In this document: in pieces, positions 30,816-38,997 of the stretch
Layout: the number at the start of each line of letters is the position of its first letter
Position numbering within the stretch: position 1 is the first letter of the stretch
IMG/VR virus record: IMGVR_UViG_3300028831_000054
Location: 1-46,037 of that record
Source: a virus
Length of the DNA stretch: 46,037 nucleotides
Strand: one strand, 5' to 3'
Notes under the pieces: generated by a model
The model's database searches: none
The model's input: the letters and a program-made list of their open reading frames with translations, nothing else
Told to the model about the DNA's origin: nothing
Position numbers and translations under genes: made by a program

Positions 30816-30961
30816 TCCGCGCCGCCATTACCTATGCCCGCCAATGGTATTGGCACCGCCGCCTCACCCGATTGGTCGCACGGCGCCGAGCATCATTCGA
30901 GACAGAGCAATATCGCCGTCGTCGAGCAGCCGCCCTCAAGCACACGCGAGGGCTGGCATGA
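30812..30961 (+). CDS. 49-residue basic protein
   Basis: ATG 30812 (ATGA overlap). Arg-rich helix ('RRLTRLVARRRASF'), may bind nucleic acid. Ends in an ATGA overlap with rusA. Confidence 0.55.
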   Translation: MIRAAITYARQWYWHRRLTRLVARRRASFETEQYRRRRAAALKHTRGLA

Positions 30962-31329
30962 GCGTGCTGATTGAGCTCCCGTTCCCCTCGGCCAAGCTGA
31001 GCGGACACCACAACGCGCACTGGCGCTACTTGCAGCCGGTCAAGGCCAAGCACCGCGAATGGGCAAGGCTGGCAACGAAGGCCGCTGGCATCGACAGCAC
31101 TTGGCCGGTTGTCGCCGCGGCTAAGCATCTCGGCGACGACATCAGGCTCGTGGTCACATTCTATCCACCCGACAAGCGCGGTGATCGCGTCAACTTCCCA
31201 AACCGCATGAAACCATACTTCGACGGAATCGCCGATGCCCTAGGTGTCAACGATAGCCGGTTCCTCCCCGCCTACTATTTCGGCGAGCCGGTCAAGGGCG
31301 GCAAGGTCGTGATCGAGGTGCGGCCATGA
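30958..31329 (+). CDS. rusA: RusA-like Holliday junction endonuclease
   Basis: 123 residues from ATG 30958. 'GDRVNFPNRMKPYFDGIAD' carries the conserved Asp pair (76 and 89) of RusA, and 'VNDSRF' supplies Asp99. It resolves junctions formed during phage recombination and replication. Size matches RusA (about 120). Confidence 0.85.
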   Translation: MSVLIELPFPSAKLSGHHNAHWRYLQPVKAKHREWARLATKAAGIDSTWPVVAAAKHLGDDIRLVVTFYPPDKRGDRVNFPNRMKPYFDGIADALGVNDSRFLPAYYFGEPVKGGKVVIEVRP

Positions 31330-31652
31330 TGATCGCCGACATCCAGCGCGCCGTAGCCGCAGCCCACGAAGTCCCCATCGAGGCGATGCGCGAGCGGGAC
31401 GGGATAGGCACCCGCAGCCGCGAACATGCCTGGGCGCGGCAAGAGGCGATGTTCCTGTGCCGGGAGATGTGCGCTGAGCCGACCGTGCGGCAGTACCGGC
31501 GGGCCTCCTATCTCAACCTCGCCAGGCATTTCCACCGCGACCATTCGACCATCATTCACGCCGTTCGGGCAGTGACAAAGCGCATCGCCTCGGATGCGAA
31601 GGTCAGGCGCCGCATCGACGTGATCTCTGTCGGGCTGCTGATCGATGGGTGA
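31326..31652 (+). CDS. DnaA domain IV-like DNA-binding protein
   Basis: 108 residues. 'YLNLARHFHRDHSTIIHAVRAV' at about 59-80 is the DnaA-box-binding signature of the C-terminal domain of the replication initiator DnaA; the ATPase domain is missing. It may bind DnaA boxes of the phage origin or interfere with the host initiator. Confidence 0.8.
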   Translation: MMIADIQRAVAAAHEVPIEAMRERDGIGTRSREHAWARQEAMFLCREMCAEPTVRQYRRASYLNLARHFHRDHSTIIHAVRAVTKRIASDAKVRRRIDVISVGLLIDG

Positions 31653-31827
31653 TGTTGTCAAAATCGCCAGCAAGGAGGCTGTGGACGGCGCGTGGGAAGC
31701 CTTTCGCGCCCATGCCGCCAAATCCTTTGATGACAAACGCCTGATCCTCGACCGCGGCTACATGGAACAGTGGGCCATGCTCGAGGAGCGGTTCAAGCGC
31801 CTCGCGAACATGCCGAGGAAGTATTGA
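31645..31827 (+). CDS. 60-residue hypothetical protein
   Basis: ATG 31645 overlaps the previous gene by 8 bases and the stop overlaps the next start. Helical with 'GYMEQWAMLEERFKRL'. Small protein of the replication module; unknown. Confidence 0.6.
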   Translation: MGDVVKIASKEAVDGAWEAFRAHAAKSFDDKRLILDRGYMEQWAMLEERFKRLANMPRKY

Positions 31828-32498
31828 TGGCGGCGCTCCCGTACATGCGGATGTACTGGGCGGATTACGACGCCGACACGTCGCACCTAACCGCCATGCA
31901 GCACGGCATCTATCTGCTGCTCATCAAGAACTACTGGCAGCGCGGCGGACCCCTCCCGGACGACGAGCTCCGGCTATCCAGGATCGCCAAGGTCAGCCTC
32001 AAGGATTGGCGCCACAACGAACCGACGATCCGCGAGTTTTTTCAGGTGCGGGAATTCCTGTGGCATCACACGAGGGTTGCCCTAGAGCTTTCCCGCGTTG
32101 AAGCTAAGTCATTGAAAGCAAAAGCGTCGGCATTAGCGAACGCTAATCGAACGCTTAGCAAACGCTCAACGGACGCTGAGCGAACGCCAATATATACAGA
32201 AGCAGATACAGATAAAGAGAAAGAAGAAAAGATAATGCCCGCAAAGGCGGGCGACTACGCCTTTTTCGGGAAGACGATCAAGCTCGCTCCTCGGCACTTC
32301 AACGAGTGGCATCGGCTGTTCAAAACGATCCCCGACCTTGAAGCCGAGCTAAGCACGATCGACGACTGGTGGCAGGAGCAGCCCGAGGACAAGCGTTCCA
32401 ACTGGTTCCTAGCCACGAAGGGGATGCTGAACAAGCGGCACCAAGCCAACCTTAGAGAGAGGGACGATGGGTATGACCCCAACGTCATTACCGTATGA
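31827..32498 (+). CDS. DUF1376 (YdaU-like) replication protein
   Basis: 223 residues from ATG 31827 (TGATG overlap). The N-terminus 'PYMRMYWADYDADTSHLTA' and 'GIYLLLIKNYWQRGGPL' matches DUF1376; the middle is Lys/Ser/Thr-rich and helical, and the C-terminal part (about 142-215) resembles replication-adaptor domains. Such proteins lie next to helicase genes and probably load or target them. Confidence 0.82.
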   Translation: MAALPYMRMYWADYDADTSHLTAMQHGIYLLLIKNYWQRGGPLPDDELRLSRIAKVSLKDWRHNEPTIREFFQVREFLWHHTRVALELSRVEAKSLKAKASALANANRTLSKRSTDAERTPIYTEADTDKEKEEKIMPAKAGDYAFFGKTIKLAPRHFNEWHRLFKTIPDLEAELSTIDDWWQEQPEDKRSNWFLATKGMLNKRHQANLRERDDGYDPNVITV

Positions 32499-32991
32499 GC
32501 TTCGGGCCGGCAGCCAGCGGTGCCCGCGGTGTTCCGACCAACGGCGGAAGAAGCGGGTCCGGTGCCTCACCGTCTGGCAGGACACCGACGGCGCCTACTT
32601 CTGGAAATGCTTCCACTGTGGCTGGTCGGGCAGCACTTCTGCCGGAGCATCTGAAGTGGCTCGACGACCGCGGGATACCGGCAAGCCTGGCCGAAAAGTT
32701 TGGCCTGTCGTCGGCGGTGCGCTCGTTCGAGCAGGAAGACGGGACATACGAGAAGGCCCAGGCGATCTCGTTCCCGGTGGTCGAATACGGCAAGCTCGTG
32801 AACCACAAGTACCGCCGCACGTCCAAGAAGCAGCACGCGATCGACAAAGGCGGGGCGCTGGTGCTGCTCAACCACGACTGCCTGCTGGAGGAATCCGACA
32901 GGCCGGTAGTGATAGCGGAAGGCGAGTGGGATCTGCTGACCGCCGACATGATGGGCTGGCGGGCTGTCTCGCCGCCGAACGGGACGCCTGA
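32467..32991 (+). CDS. Primase zinc-ribbon part, out of frame with helicase
   Basis: The frame from ATG 32467 (or 32473) reads a zinc ribbon with 'CPRCSDQRRKKRVRC' and 'CFHCGW', the template-recognition domain of T7 gp4-type primases. Homology-like sequence stops near 32634; the rest up to 32991 (Arg/Gly-rich) looks like out-of-frame reading. The Toprim-helicase continues in the +1 frame. See the next entry. Confidence 0.7.
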   Translation: MGMTPTSLPYELRAGSQRCPRCSDQRRKKRVRCLTVWQDTDGAYFWKCFHCGWSGSTSAGASEVARRPRDTGKPGRKVWPVVGGALVRAGRRDIREGPGDLVPGGRIRQAREPQVPPHVQEAARDRQRRGAGAAQPRLPAGGIRQAGSDSGRRVGSADRRHDGLAGCLAAERDA

Positions 32992-34069
32992 GAAGCCGGC
33001 CGAAGACGTAATCAACGACAAGCGCTACGACTACATCTGGCGATCCCGCGAACTGCTCAACAGGGTCAAGCGGTTCATCATTGCGGTCGACGACGACAAA
33101 GCCGGCCACGCGTTACGCCATGACCTGATCGCGCTTCTTGGTCCGGAGCGCTGCTCGTTCATCGAGAGCTATGGCGCCGACTGCAAAGACCTCAACGACA
33201 CGCTGGTTCACTACGGTAAGGAGGCCGTGGCCGAACTGCTGAACAAGGCCAAGTCCGTTCCGGTCAAAGGGCTTTATCGCCTCGGCGACTTCCCGCATCC
33301 GCCGCCGACCACCTCGCTGTCGGTCGGGATCGCTGGCTTGGACGATCACTTCAAACTGACGCTCGGCACGTTCAGCGTGATCTCGGGATGGGCTGGGCAT
33401 GGCAAGACTTCGCTGCTGATGCGGATGCTGGCCAACCTGATGCAGTCCGGGGTCAGTGTCGCCTTGGGATCGTTCGAGACGCTGCCGCGGCCGATCCTCG
33501 AACGGAGAATGCGAGCGTGCATCTACGGCTGCGGGGAGATTGGGCCGAAGGCGAACGAACCCGGTCCTGCCGACGAATTGCTGGCGAAGCGATTGAGCGT
33601 GATCGCGCACACGGCTCGGGACGAGGACACTGAGCTCGACTTGGAATACATCATCGAGTTGGCGAAGATCGCGGTCCTTCGGGATGGCGTCAGGCTGCTC
33701 GTCTTGGACCCGTGGAACGAGATCGAGCACAAACGCGGCGCCGACGAGACGGAGACAGAATACACGGGCCGCGCGATCCGGATGCTCAAGCGATTCGCGG
33801 TCAATTACGAATGCGCGGTGTGGCTGGTCGCCCATCCGAGGAAGCCGCACAGCGACGGCAGCCCGAAGCCGCCGAGCCTCTACGATCTGGCCGGCTCCGC
33901 CCATTTCGCCAACAAGGCTGATTACGGTCTTATCATCCACCGCGACGACATGGGCGGAACGCAGATCGAGGCGCGCGTGGTCAAGGTCCGCATGGGTCTT
34001 CCGGGCAGGCCAGGACGGGTTCGGCTGAACTGGGATCAGTCGCTCAGCGATTACCGGGAGGCGCAATGA
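32495..34069 (+). CDS. Toprim-helicase part of a T7-gp4-like primase-helicase
   Basis: 524 codons from ATG 32495 (ATGA overlap), but the first ~47 residues are Gly/Ser/Pro-rich noise over the zinc-ribbon frame; real similarity starts near 32636 at 'LLPEHLKWLDDRGI'. Toprim: 'VVIAEGEWDLL' and 'FIIAVDDDKAG'. Helicase: Walker A 'SGWAGHGKTSLL', Walker B 'LLVLDPWNE' and 'VWLVAHPRK'. It unwinds and primes DNA. A full primase-helicase would need a +1 shift near 32629-32645, or this copy makes only a helicase. Confidence 0.85.
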   Translation: MSFGPAASGARGVPTNGGRSGSGASPSGRTPTAPTSGNASTVAGRAALLPEHLKWLDDRGIPASLAEKFGLSSAVRSFEQEDGTYEKAQAISFPVVEYGKLVNHKYRRTSKKQHAIDKGGALVLLNHDCLLEESDRPVVIAEGEWDLLTADMMGWRAVSPPNGTPEKPAEDVINDKRYDYIWRSRELLNRVKRFIIAVDDDKAGHALRHDLIALLGPERCSFIESYGADCKDLNDTLVHYGKEAVAELLNKAKSVPVKGLYRLGDFPHPPPTTSLSVGIAGLDDHFKLTLGTFSVISGWAGHGKTSLLMRMLANLMQSGVSVALGSFETLPRPILERRMRACIYGCGEIGPKANEPGPADELLAKRLSVIAHTARDEDTELDLEYIIELAKIAVLRDGVRLLVLDPWNEIEHKRGADETETEYTGRAIRMLKRFAVNYECAVWLVAHPRKPHSDGSPKPPSLYDLAGSAHFANKADYGLIIHRDDMGGTQIEARVVKVRMGLPGRPGRVRLNWDQSLSDYREAQ

Positions 34070-34215
34070 ACCGCCCCACCACCGTAGCCCTGATCGGTGC
34101 AATTCATGTTGGAAAGATGTTCATCGCTGCTGTCGTGCTGGTTGCTGCGATCGAGGCGGTCAGTTTCGGGATGATGGCTTTGCAGGAGAGGCTGGATGGG
34201 CAGCAGGACGGGTAA
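34066..34215 (+). CDS. 49-residue membrane protein
   Basis: ATG 34066 (ATGA overlap). One hydrophobic segment at about residues 18-38, ending 'MMALQERLDGQQDG'. Overlaps the next gene by 20 bases. Unknown. Confidence 0.55.
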   Translation: MNRPTTVALIGAIHVGKMFIAAVVLVAAIEAVSFGMMALQERLDGQQDG

Positions 34216-34756
34216 GCGTAAGCCGAAAGCGGATCCCGTAGCCAAGCTGGCTCGGTCGATCCTGCCCGAGGCACAGGTCCGCGGCGATCTCGTCATTCGC
34301 GATGTTGCCAACCACACGGAGGCCGACCAACGGGCATCGGTTAGATCGGGTGAGACGAAGACCGTCCGCCGGCTGACCAGGGTGGAGAGATTGACGCGTG
34401 CCGGCGTCATTACCGTAGACCAGCAAGCAGCGTGTGAATGGTACTCGGACGCCTACGAGCTCGGTTTTCAGACGGTCGGCTGCACCGCCAACTACATGGG
34501 CGCCGGGGGAGGCGGGTTTGGTGCTGCTGACCTCTTCTCGAGGTACAAGGCCCAAGGTGACGCGAGGGCAAACTACTTCTACGCCCGCCAAGCGATTCCG
34601 AACCACCTGCTTGGCCTGTTCGAGGCGATCGTGCTGCACGGCGGCGAACAGCCTGGCCGCTGGTACATGATCGGCAAGGAGGACAAGCTGCGGTTCTCAC
34701 TGGCCGCGTTCCTGCTTCACGGCCAGATTGGGCATATGCTATTGGTGGCGGCATGA
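34196..34756 (+). CDS. Possible late regulator (DUF6456-like shape)
   Basis: 186 residues. A basic N-terminus, 'RRLTRVERLTRAGVITVDQQ' and a later helical block recall DUF6456-type proteins or Q/RinA-like regulators, although no motif is decisive. It is the last gene before the packaging block, where late antiterminators or activators lie. Also possible: a host-takeover factor. Confidence 0.5.
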   Translation: MGSRTGKRKPKADPVAKLARSILPEAQVRGDLVIRDVANHTEADQRASVRSGETKTVRRLTRVERLTRAGVITVDQQAACEWYSDAYELGFQTVGCTANYMGAGGGGFGAADLFSRYKAQGDARANYFYARQAIPNHLLGLFEAIVLHGGEQPGRWYMIGKEDKLRFSLAAFLLHGQIGHMLLVAA

Positions 34757-34866
34757 ATGTGTGGTGGAAAGACGGGAACGAGATTGACTGGGTAGAAATC
34801 GTCTTACGGCTTCTCTTCGTCGCCGTTTGCTTGGGGATCGCTGTTGTCGTGAGATGGATCGCGTGA
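34753..34866 (+). CDS. 37-residue membrane peptide
   Basis: ATG 34753 (ATGA overlap). Trp/Asp-rich start, then 'LLFVAVCLGIAVVV' as a single membrane span. Last gene before a gap. Unknown. Confidence 0.55.
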   Translation: MNVWWKDGNEIDWVEIVLRLLFVAVCLGIAVVVRWIA

Positions 34867-35212
34867 ACATCTCGCACTTTACAAAGCAAAGCCGATAATA
34901 TACGAAATTGCCATTGTGGTTTCGCGCGCCCGCAGAAGCCGCTTTCCCCGCATCGACATCCCACGCAGCCTAGACGCAGCCTTGTAGCTCAACGGGTGGG
35001 CACTGCTCGTATGCGGGGTTTATTTCAGGAAGAGTCTGCCGGTCACTCGCCCAATGAGCTTGTTGGCGAGCCTTTTCACGATAGGCTTGGCGCTTCCGGT
35101 CTCAACTGCTCGTCGTCCGGCTCGAACATCGGCACTTACCCTAGCCAATCGGTAGAGAAGCGAAGTCAGGCTCATCACCACATCCTAATCTTCGGCAACC
35201 ACGGAGACAATC
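34867..35212 (+). other. Gap before the late operon, candidate promoter
   Basis: 346 bases with no convincing gene. The first 50 bases are the most AT-rich of the region; TTTACA (34878-34883) and TATACG (34899-34904) are 15 bp apart, an imperfect promoter that could start late transcripts. A D-arm-like TAGCTCAACGGGT near 34984 is not part of a complete tRNA. The short repeat ACGCAGCCT occurs twice around 34964-34982. Confidence 0.35.
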
Positions 35213-35371
35213 ATGCTCATCACCATCGTTGTCGTGCTGCTGATTCTGGGACTGGCGCTGTTCGCGTGTGAGCGCTTCCTGCCGCTCGATGCCACGATCG
35301 TTCGGATGATCGAGTTTGTTCTGGTGGTAATCGCGATCATCTACATCATCAGCGCTGCTGGCCTTGGCTGA
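35213..35371 (+). CDS. 52-residue two-span membrane protein
   Basis: ATG 35213 (GGAG upstream). Two hydrophobic segments, 2-18 and 33-49, separated by 'LPLDATIVRMI'. This is the pattern of small Thivi_2564-like membrane proteins as I know them. Unknown role. Confidence 0.6.
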   Translation: MLITIVVVLLILGLALFACERFLPLDATIVRMIEFVLVVIAIIYIISAAGLG

Positions 35372-35532
35372 TGCCTCCGCTCCGTAAGCCGAAGCAACCC
35401 GATGTCCCGCCGGTCGACGTAATCACCGCGCGGAAGACGATGTTCATGCGCTGGATCGACGAATGCGAGCTGATGCAGGAGGCGATTGTTGAAAGCTTGC
35501 TGAGCCAGATGGAAAGCTCCCGTGATGGGTGA
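35371..35532 (+). CDS. 53-residue protein upstream of terminase
   Basis: ATG 35371 (TGATG overlap). A Pro/Lys-rich start followed by an acidic, amphipathic helix. Could be a terminase-associated subunit; unproven. Confidence 0.55.
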   Translation: MPPLRKPKQPDVPPVDVITARKTMFMRWIDECELMQEAIVESLLSQMESSRDG

Positions 35533-35926
35533 GGCCGCGTTTGCTGAAAGAACAGTAGCCAAACAGCTTGCTCCGTTTGCGTTCAGGCCGGGCCAGAGCG
35601 GCAATCCTGCGGGACGCCCCAAAGGCTCTCGCAACAAGCTGGGCGAGGCATTCATTCAGGCGCTCCATGACGACTTCCAGACCCACGGCGTAGAGACCAT
35701 CCAGAAGGTCCGCGAGCAAAAGCCCGACCAATATCTGAAGGTGGTTGCCGCGGTCATCCCGCAAGAAGTCCACCACACCGTGGAGGATTATGACCAGCTC
35801 GGCGACGACGACCTTAGAGCCGCTTTCCTCAGCGCAGCGGGAGCAATACAAAACCGCATTGAAGCTCGCGGCCGAGATCGACCGGCGGGAGCGATTGAAG
35901 GAAGCGCGGAGGAAGTGCCGGACTAA
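35525..35926 (+). CDS. Terminase small-subunit candidate (DUF5681-like)
   Basis: 133 residues from ATG 35525. 'FRPGQSGNPAGRPKGSRNKL' is the DUF5681 block, common just upstream of terminase large genes; an acidic helical C-terminus follows. It likely recognises DNA for packaging. Its 3' end overlaps terL by 137 bases in another frame. Confidence 0.65.
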   Translation: MGEAAFAERTVAKQLAPFAFRPGQSGNPAGRPKGSRNKLGEAFIQALHDDFQTHGVETIQKVREQKPDQYLKVVAAVIPQEVHHTVEDYDQLGDDDLRAAFLSAAGAIQNRIEARGRDRPAGAIEGSAEEVPD

Positions 35927-37328
35927 CCTCCATTGGCTCCTAGTCCATGGGCTGGGTCGCAAGGATTGCGACAACGCCTGGGTCAAGGCTCGCTGTGAGG
36001 AAGTTCAAGCGGCACCCGATGGCTACTTGGACCTGTGGGCTCGGGAGCATTACAAATCTACGGTGATCACCTTCGCCCTGACCATTCAGGAGATACTGAA
36101 GAACCCCGAGATCACGGTCGGCATCTTCAGTCACACCCGGCCGATCGCCAAGGCGTTCCTTCGCCAGATCAAGCAGGAGTTCGAGCGTAACGAGAAGCTG
36201 AAAGAGTGGTTTCCGGACATTCTCTGGGCTGACCCGCAAAAGGAGAGCCCGAAGTGGTCCGAAGATGAAGGGATCACGGTCAAGCGCTCAGGCAATCCCA
36301 AGGAGGCGACAGTCGAAGCCTGGGGCGTGGTCGACGGCCAGCCCACGTCCAAGCACTTCCAGATCCTCGTTTACGATGACGTTGTCGTGCCGGCGTCGGT
36401 GTCGACACCCGACATGATCGCCAAGACGACCGAGGCTTTGAGGCTGAGCTACAACCTCGGGGTCGAAGGCGGGATCAGGCGCTTCATCGGCACCCGCTAT
36501 CACTACAACGACAGCTACGCGACGGTGATTGACAGGGGTACGGCGATACCGCGGATTTACCCGGCGACTAGGGACGGGACGGTGGAGGGCGAGCCGGTGT
36601 TCCTGAGCCGGGAATCGCTGGCCAAGAAGCGCCACGACCAAGGCCCGTATGTGTTCGCCTGCCAGATGCTCCTGGACCCCAAGGCGGACGAGACGCAGGG
36701 CTTCAAGGAAGAGTGGCTGGAATATGCCGCCGCCCCGACTGACGGCCACAACATGGTGCTGCTGTTTGACCCTGCGAGCGCGAAGAAGAAGGGCTCGGAT
36801 TACACTGCTGGATGGGCCTTAGGGTTCGGACCGGATCGGAAAGTCTATGTCCACGACATGGTTCGTGATCGGCTATCCCTTACCGAAAGAGCGGCTCTGG
36901 TCATTGCATGGCACCGCAAATACGCACCCGTTGCCGTGGGGTATGAACACTACGGGATGCAGGCCGACATTGAGCATATCACCGATCTTCAGGAACGAGA
37001 AAATTACAGGTTCAGGATCACTCCTCTCGGGGGAGCGATGCCGAAGGTCGACCGCATCAGGAGGCTGATCCCGTGGTTCGAGCAGGGCCGGATTTACCTT
37101 CACCCGAAGATCGCCAAGACCGATTACGAGGGCCGATTGGTGGACCTCACGCAGTCGTTCATCAAGGAAGAGTATCTCGCGTTCCCCGTTTCTGCCCACG
37201 ACGACATGCTAGATGCACTAGCGCGGTTTCTCGAGCCGGAGCTGCCGGTCGCGTGGCCAATGGCGATGCCCGATGACGACGATGATTCCGAGTTCGGCCA
37301 GGGGCGGAACCCGCATACGGGGTATTAA
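35790..37328 (+). CDS. terL: Terminase large subunit
   Basis: 512 residues from ATG 35790 with GGAGG close upstream. Walker A is the deviant 'WAREHYKST', Walker B 'ILVYDDVV', and the nuclease domain shows 'LLFDPASAKKKGSDYTAGW' and 'HDDMLDALARFLEPE'. It pumps DNA into the prohead and cuts it. No later ATG would keep the ATPase N-terminus, so the long overlap with the upstream gene is accepted. Confidence 0.92.
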   Translation: MTSSATTTLEPLSSAQREQYKTALKLAAEIDRRERLKEARRKCRTNLHWLLVHGLGRKDCDNAWVKARCEEVQAAPDGYLDLWAREHYKSTVITFALTIQEILKNPEITVGIFSHTRPIAKAFLRQIKQEFERNEKLKEWFPDILWADPQKESPKWSEDEGITVKRSGNPKEATVEAWGVVDGQPTSKHFQILVYDDVVVPASVSTPDMIAKTTEALRLSYNLGVEGGIRRFIGTRYHYNDSYATVIDRGTAIPRIYPATRDGTVEGEPVFLSRESLAKKRHDQGPYVFACQMLLDPKADETQGFKEEWLEYAAAPTDGHNMVLLFDPASAKKKGSDYTAGWALGFGPDRKVYVHDMVRDRLSLTERAALVIAWHRKYAPVAVGYEHYGMQADIEHITDLQERENYRFRITPLGGAMPKVDRIRRLIPWFEQGRIYLHPKIAKTDYEGRLVDLTQSFIKEEYLAFPVSAHDDMLDALARFLEPELPVAWPMAMPDDDDDSEFGQGRNPHTGY

Positions 37329-37329
37329 T

Positions 37330-37629
37330 ATGACGTTCTTTCATGTTCGGCGGATGGGCGAGCCACTGAGGACTGGATTTAACTTTTATCCCAGAAGCGA
37401 CACTCGAAATCTCGGCTTTGTATTTAGGCTAGGGGTGTTCCAAGCGAGGTTCCGGTGGTCGACCTTCCGTCGGTGTCTCTTCGGGAGCGTCGAATATCGC
37501 GCCAGACAGCTATTTGGCTTTACTTTTCCAAAGCCATGCCATCGCTTTGAGGCGGAATGTGACTGGATGCTGATGAACGGCATTCGCATCATCGAACTGG
37601 GCGAAAGCGACAACGCCTCCGCAAGCTAG
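37330..37629 (+). CDS. Hypothetical protein of different base composition
   Basis: 99 residues from ATG 37330. It is rich in Phe, Arg and Cys ('FQARFRWSTFRRCLFG') and uses more A/T at third positions than its neighbours, which suggests recent acquisition. Aromatic/basic content recalls the gene at 16268. Unknown. Confidence 0.55.
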   Translation: MTFFHVRRMGEPLRTGFNFYPRSDTRNLGFVFRLGVFQARFRWSTFRRCLFGSVEYRARQLFGFTFPKPCHRFEAECDWMLMNGIRIIELGESDNASAS

Positions 37630-37668
37630 CGCCAAGGGCGCCTACTCACATCATTGGGAGAGCGCCTG

Positions 37669-38085
37669 ATGGCCGCTTATAACAAGTTCCAGGCGTTCGT
37701 TGAGAACGTTTGCGAGAAGGTTCACGACCTCGGCGCCGATACTCTGACGGTGGCCTTGTGCGCAGCGGCCAACGCTCCTGTCGCCACCAACACCGTTCTC
37801 GCGAACCTGACGCAGATTTCCTACACCAACCTGTCAGCCAGAACCCTGACGGTCACTGGCTCATCGCAGACCACAGGCACATACAGCCTGGTCATCACCG
37901 ACAAGGTTCTGACGGCCTCAGGCGGCTCGGTTGGCCCATTTCGCTATGCCGTGATCTACAACGATACGCCTACCTCGCCAGCTGACCCGCTGATCTGCTG
38001 GTTCGACTACGGCTCGGACCTCACCTTGGCTGATACCGAGACCTTCACGCTCGACTTCGGCTCGAGCCTCTTCACCCTCGCATAG
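37669..38085 (+). CDS. Probable structural protein
   Basis: 138 residues from ATG 37669 (GGGAGAG upstream). Begins 'NKFQAFVENVCEKVHDLGADT' and continues with Thr/Ser-rich strands. Proteins with this opening occur among phage head/tail genes. Exact role unknown. Confidence 0.6.
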   Translation: MAAYNKFQAFVENVCEKVHDLGADTLTVALCAAANAPVATNTVLANLTQISYTNLSARTLTVTGSSQTTGTYSLVITDKVLTASGGSVGPFRYAVIYNDTPTSPADPLICWFDYGSDLTLADTETFTLDFGSSLFTLA

Positions 38086-38093
38086 GAGCGGAC

Positions 38094-38330
38094 ATGGACT
38101 TCTCCCCCGACAAGCTCCGCGCCCGCTTTGCCGAGCTGACGAAGAAATACGAGGCGGTGGACGCCAAGCGCACCAAATTGCAGCAGGAGCGCGACGGCAA
38201 GGTCGACAAGCTCTCCATGGCCGAGCTCCGCAGCTATGCCGACAAGATCAAGAAGCTCCATGCCGAAGCTGCTCCGATCGAAGAGGAGCGGGCGGCTATC
38301 GCGCGTGCGCTGGGCGGTCGAACCGCGTGA
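38094..38330 (+). CDS. Coiled-coil protein
   Basis: 78 residues, almost all helical with Lys/Glu/Ala heptads ('ELTKKYEAVDAKRTKLQQ'). GTGA overlap with the next gene. A head assembly or scaffold aid is possible. Confidence 0.6.
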   Translation: MDFSPDKLRARFAELTKKYEAVDAKRTKLQQERDGKVDKLSMAELRSYADKIKKLHAEAAPIEEERAAIARALGGRTA

Positions 38331-38566
38331 AGGTGAGCTGCCCGACTTGTTCGGGTTCGACGCGCAGGGGACTGTTGTGGCTGGGCGGGAATGACTGGGT
38401 CGAATGTCCTGACTGCCTTGAGACCGGACAGGTCGAAGTCATCGCCACTCCATTCTCTCCGAAGGAGCGCCTGGTGACGATGGCTGGCCTCAGGAGCCAT
38501 GTCGAGCGCACCTTCCATCCGTCTGTCGCTGAGCTTCAGGAGGCACAATGTCGATCTATCGCCTAG
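38327..38566 (+). CDS. Zinc ribbon (CxxC) protein
   Basis: 79 residues from GTG 38327. 'CPTCSGSTRRG' and 'CPDCLETGQ' form a DnaJ-type four-Cys zinc finger without a J domain. Then an 'RSHVERTFHPSV' helix. Possible chaperone-like role, not shown. Confidence 0.65.
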   Translation: MKVSCPTCSGSTRRGLLWLGGNDWVECPDCLETGQVEVIATPFSPKERLVTMAGLRSHVERTFHPSVAELQEAQCRSIA

Positions 38567-38994
38567 CGCAGACCAGCACGTCGACGACCAGCGGCAACGC
38601 CGCGGCCGATGTCGCCACCCCTACGGCATCCGGCGTGAAGCCGCGCCTGATGGAGTATGGGCTGTTTCTGGGTGCTGCGACGGCCTCGACCTTCTCGCTT
38701 CGCCGCACGTCGGCTCTCGGAACGCGCACCACGCCAACGGCTTTGGTTCCGGAAGACCCGGACGACATCACCCTGACGGGTACAACTTTGGTCGATCAGG
38801 CGGTGGCATTCTCTGCCGAGCCTACCGAGGTCACCGCCAAGCTTGCTTCAATCGGTCTGCCGGCGACGATCGGCACCGGAGTGATCTGGACGTTTCCCCG
38901 CGGCATCAAGATCGCGGCGCAGCTTTCGCTCGTGGTCATCCACGACGCGACCAACGCGGCCTCGCATCACCATAACGTGGTCTGCGACATCTAG
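38548..38994 (+). CDS. Probable structural protein
   Basis: 148 residues; CAGGAGG precedes ATG 38548. Thr/Ala-rich beta strands, no enzyme motif, ends 'ASHHHNVVCDI'. Lies among head genes. Likely a virion component. Confidence 0.6.
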   Translation: MSIYRLAQTSTSTTSGNAAADVATPTASGVKPRLMEYGLFLGAATASTFSLRRTSALGTRTTPTALVPEDPDDITLTGTTLVDQAVAFSAEPTEVTAKLASIGLPATIGTGVIWTFPRGIKIAAQLSLVVIHDATNAASHHHNVVCDI

Positions 38995-38997
38995 AAC

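Noticed and set aside
33113-34102. 329-codon minus-strand ORF
   Set aside because: Antisense shadow of the Toprim-helicase gene; no domain features.
34978-35040. tRNA-like D-arm (TAGCTCAACGGGT)
   Set aside because: The D-stem can pair, but no anticodon stem, T-arm or acceptor stem can be formed from the flanks.
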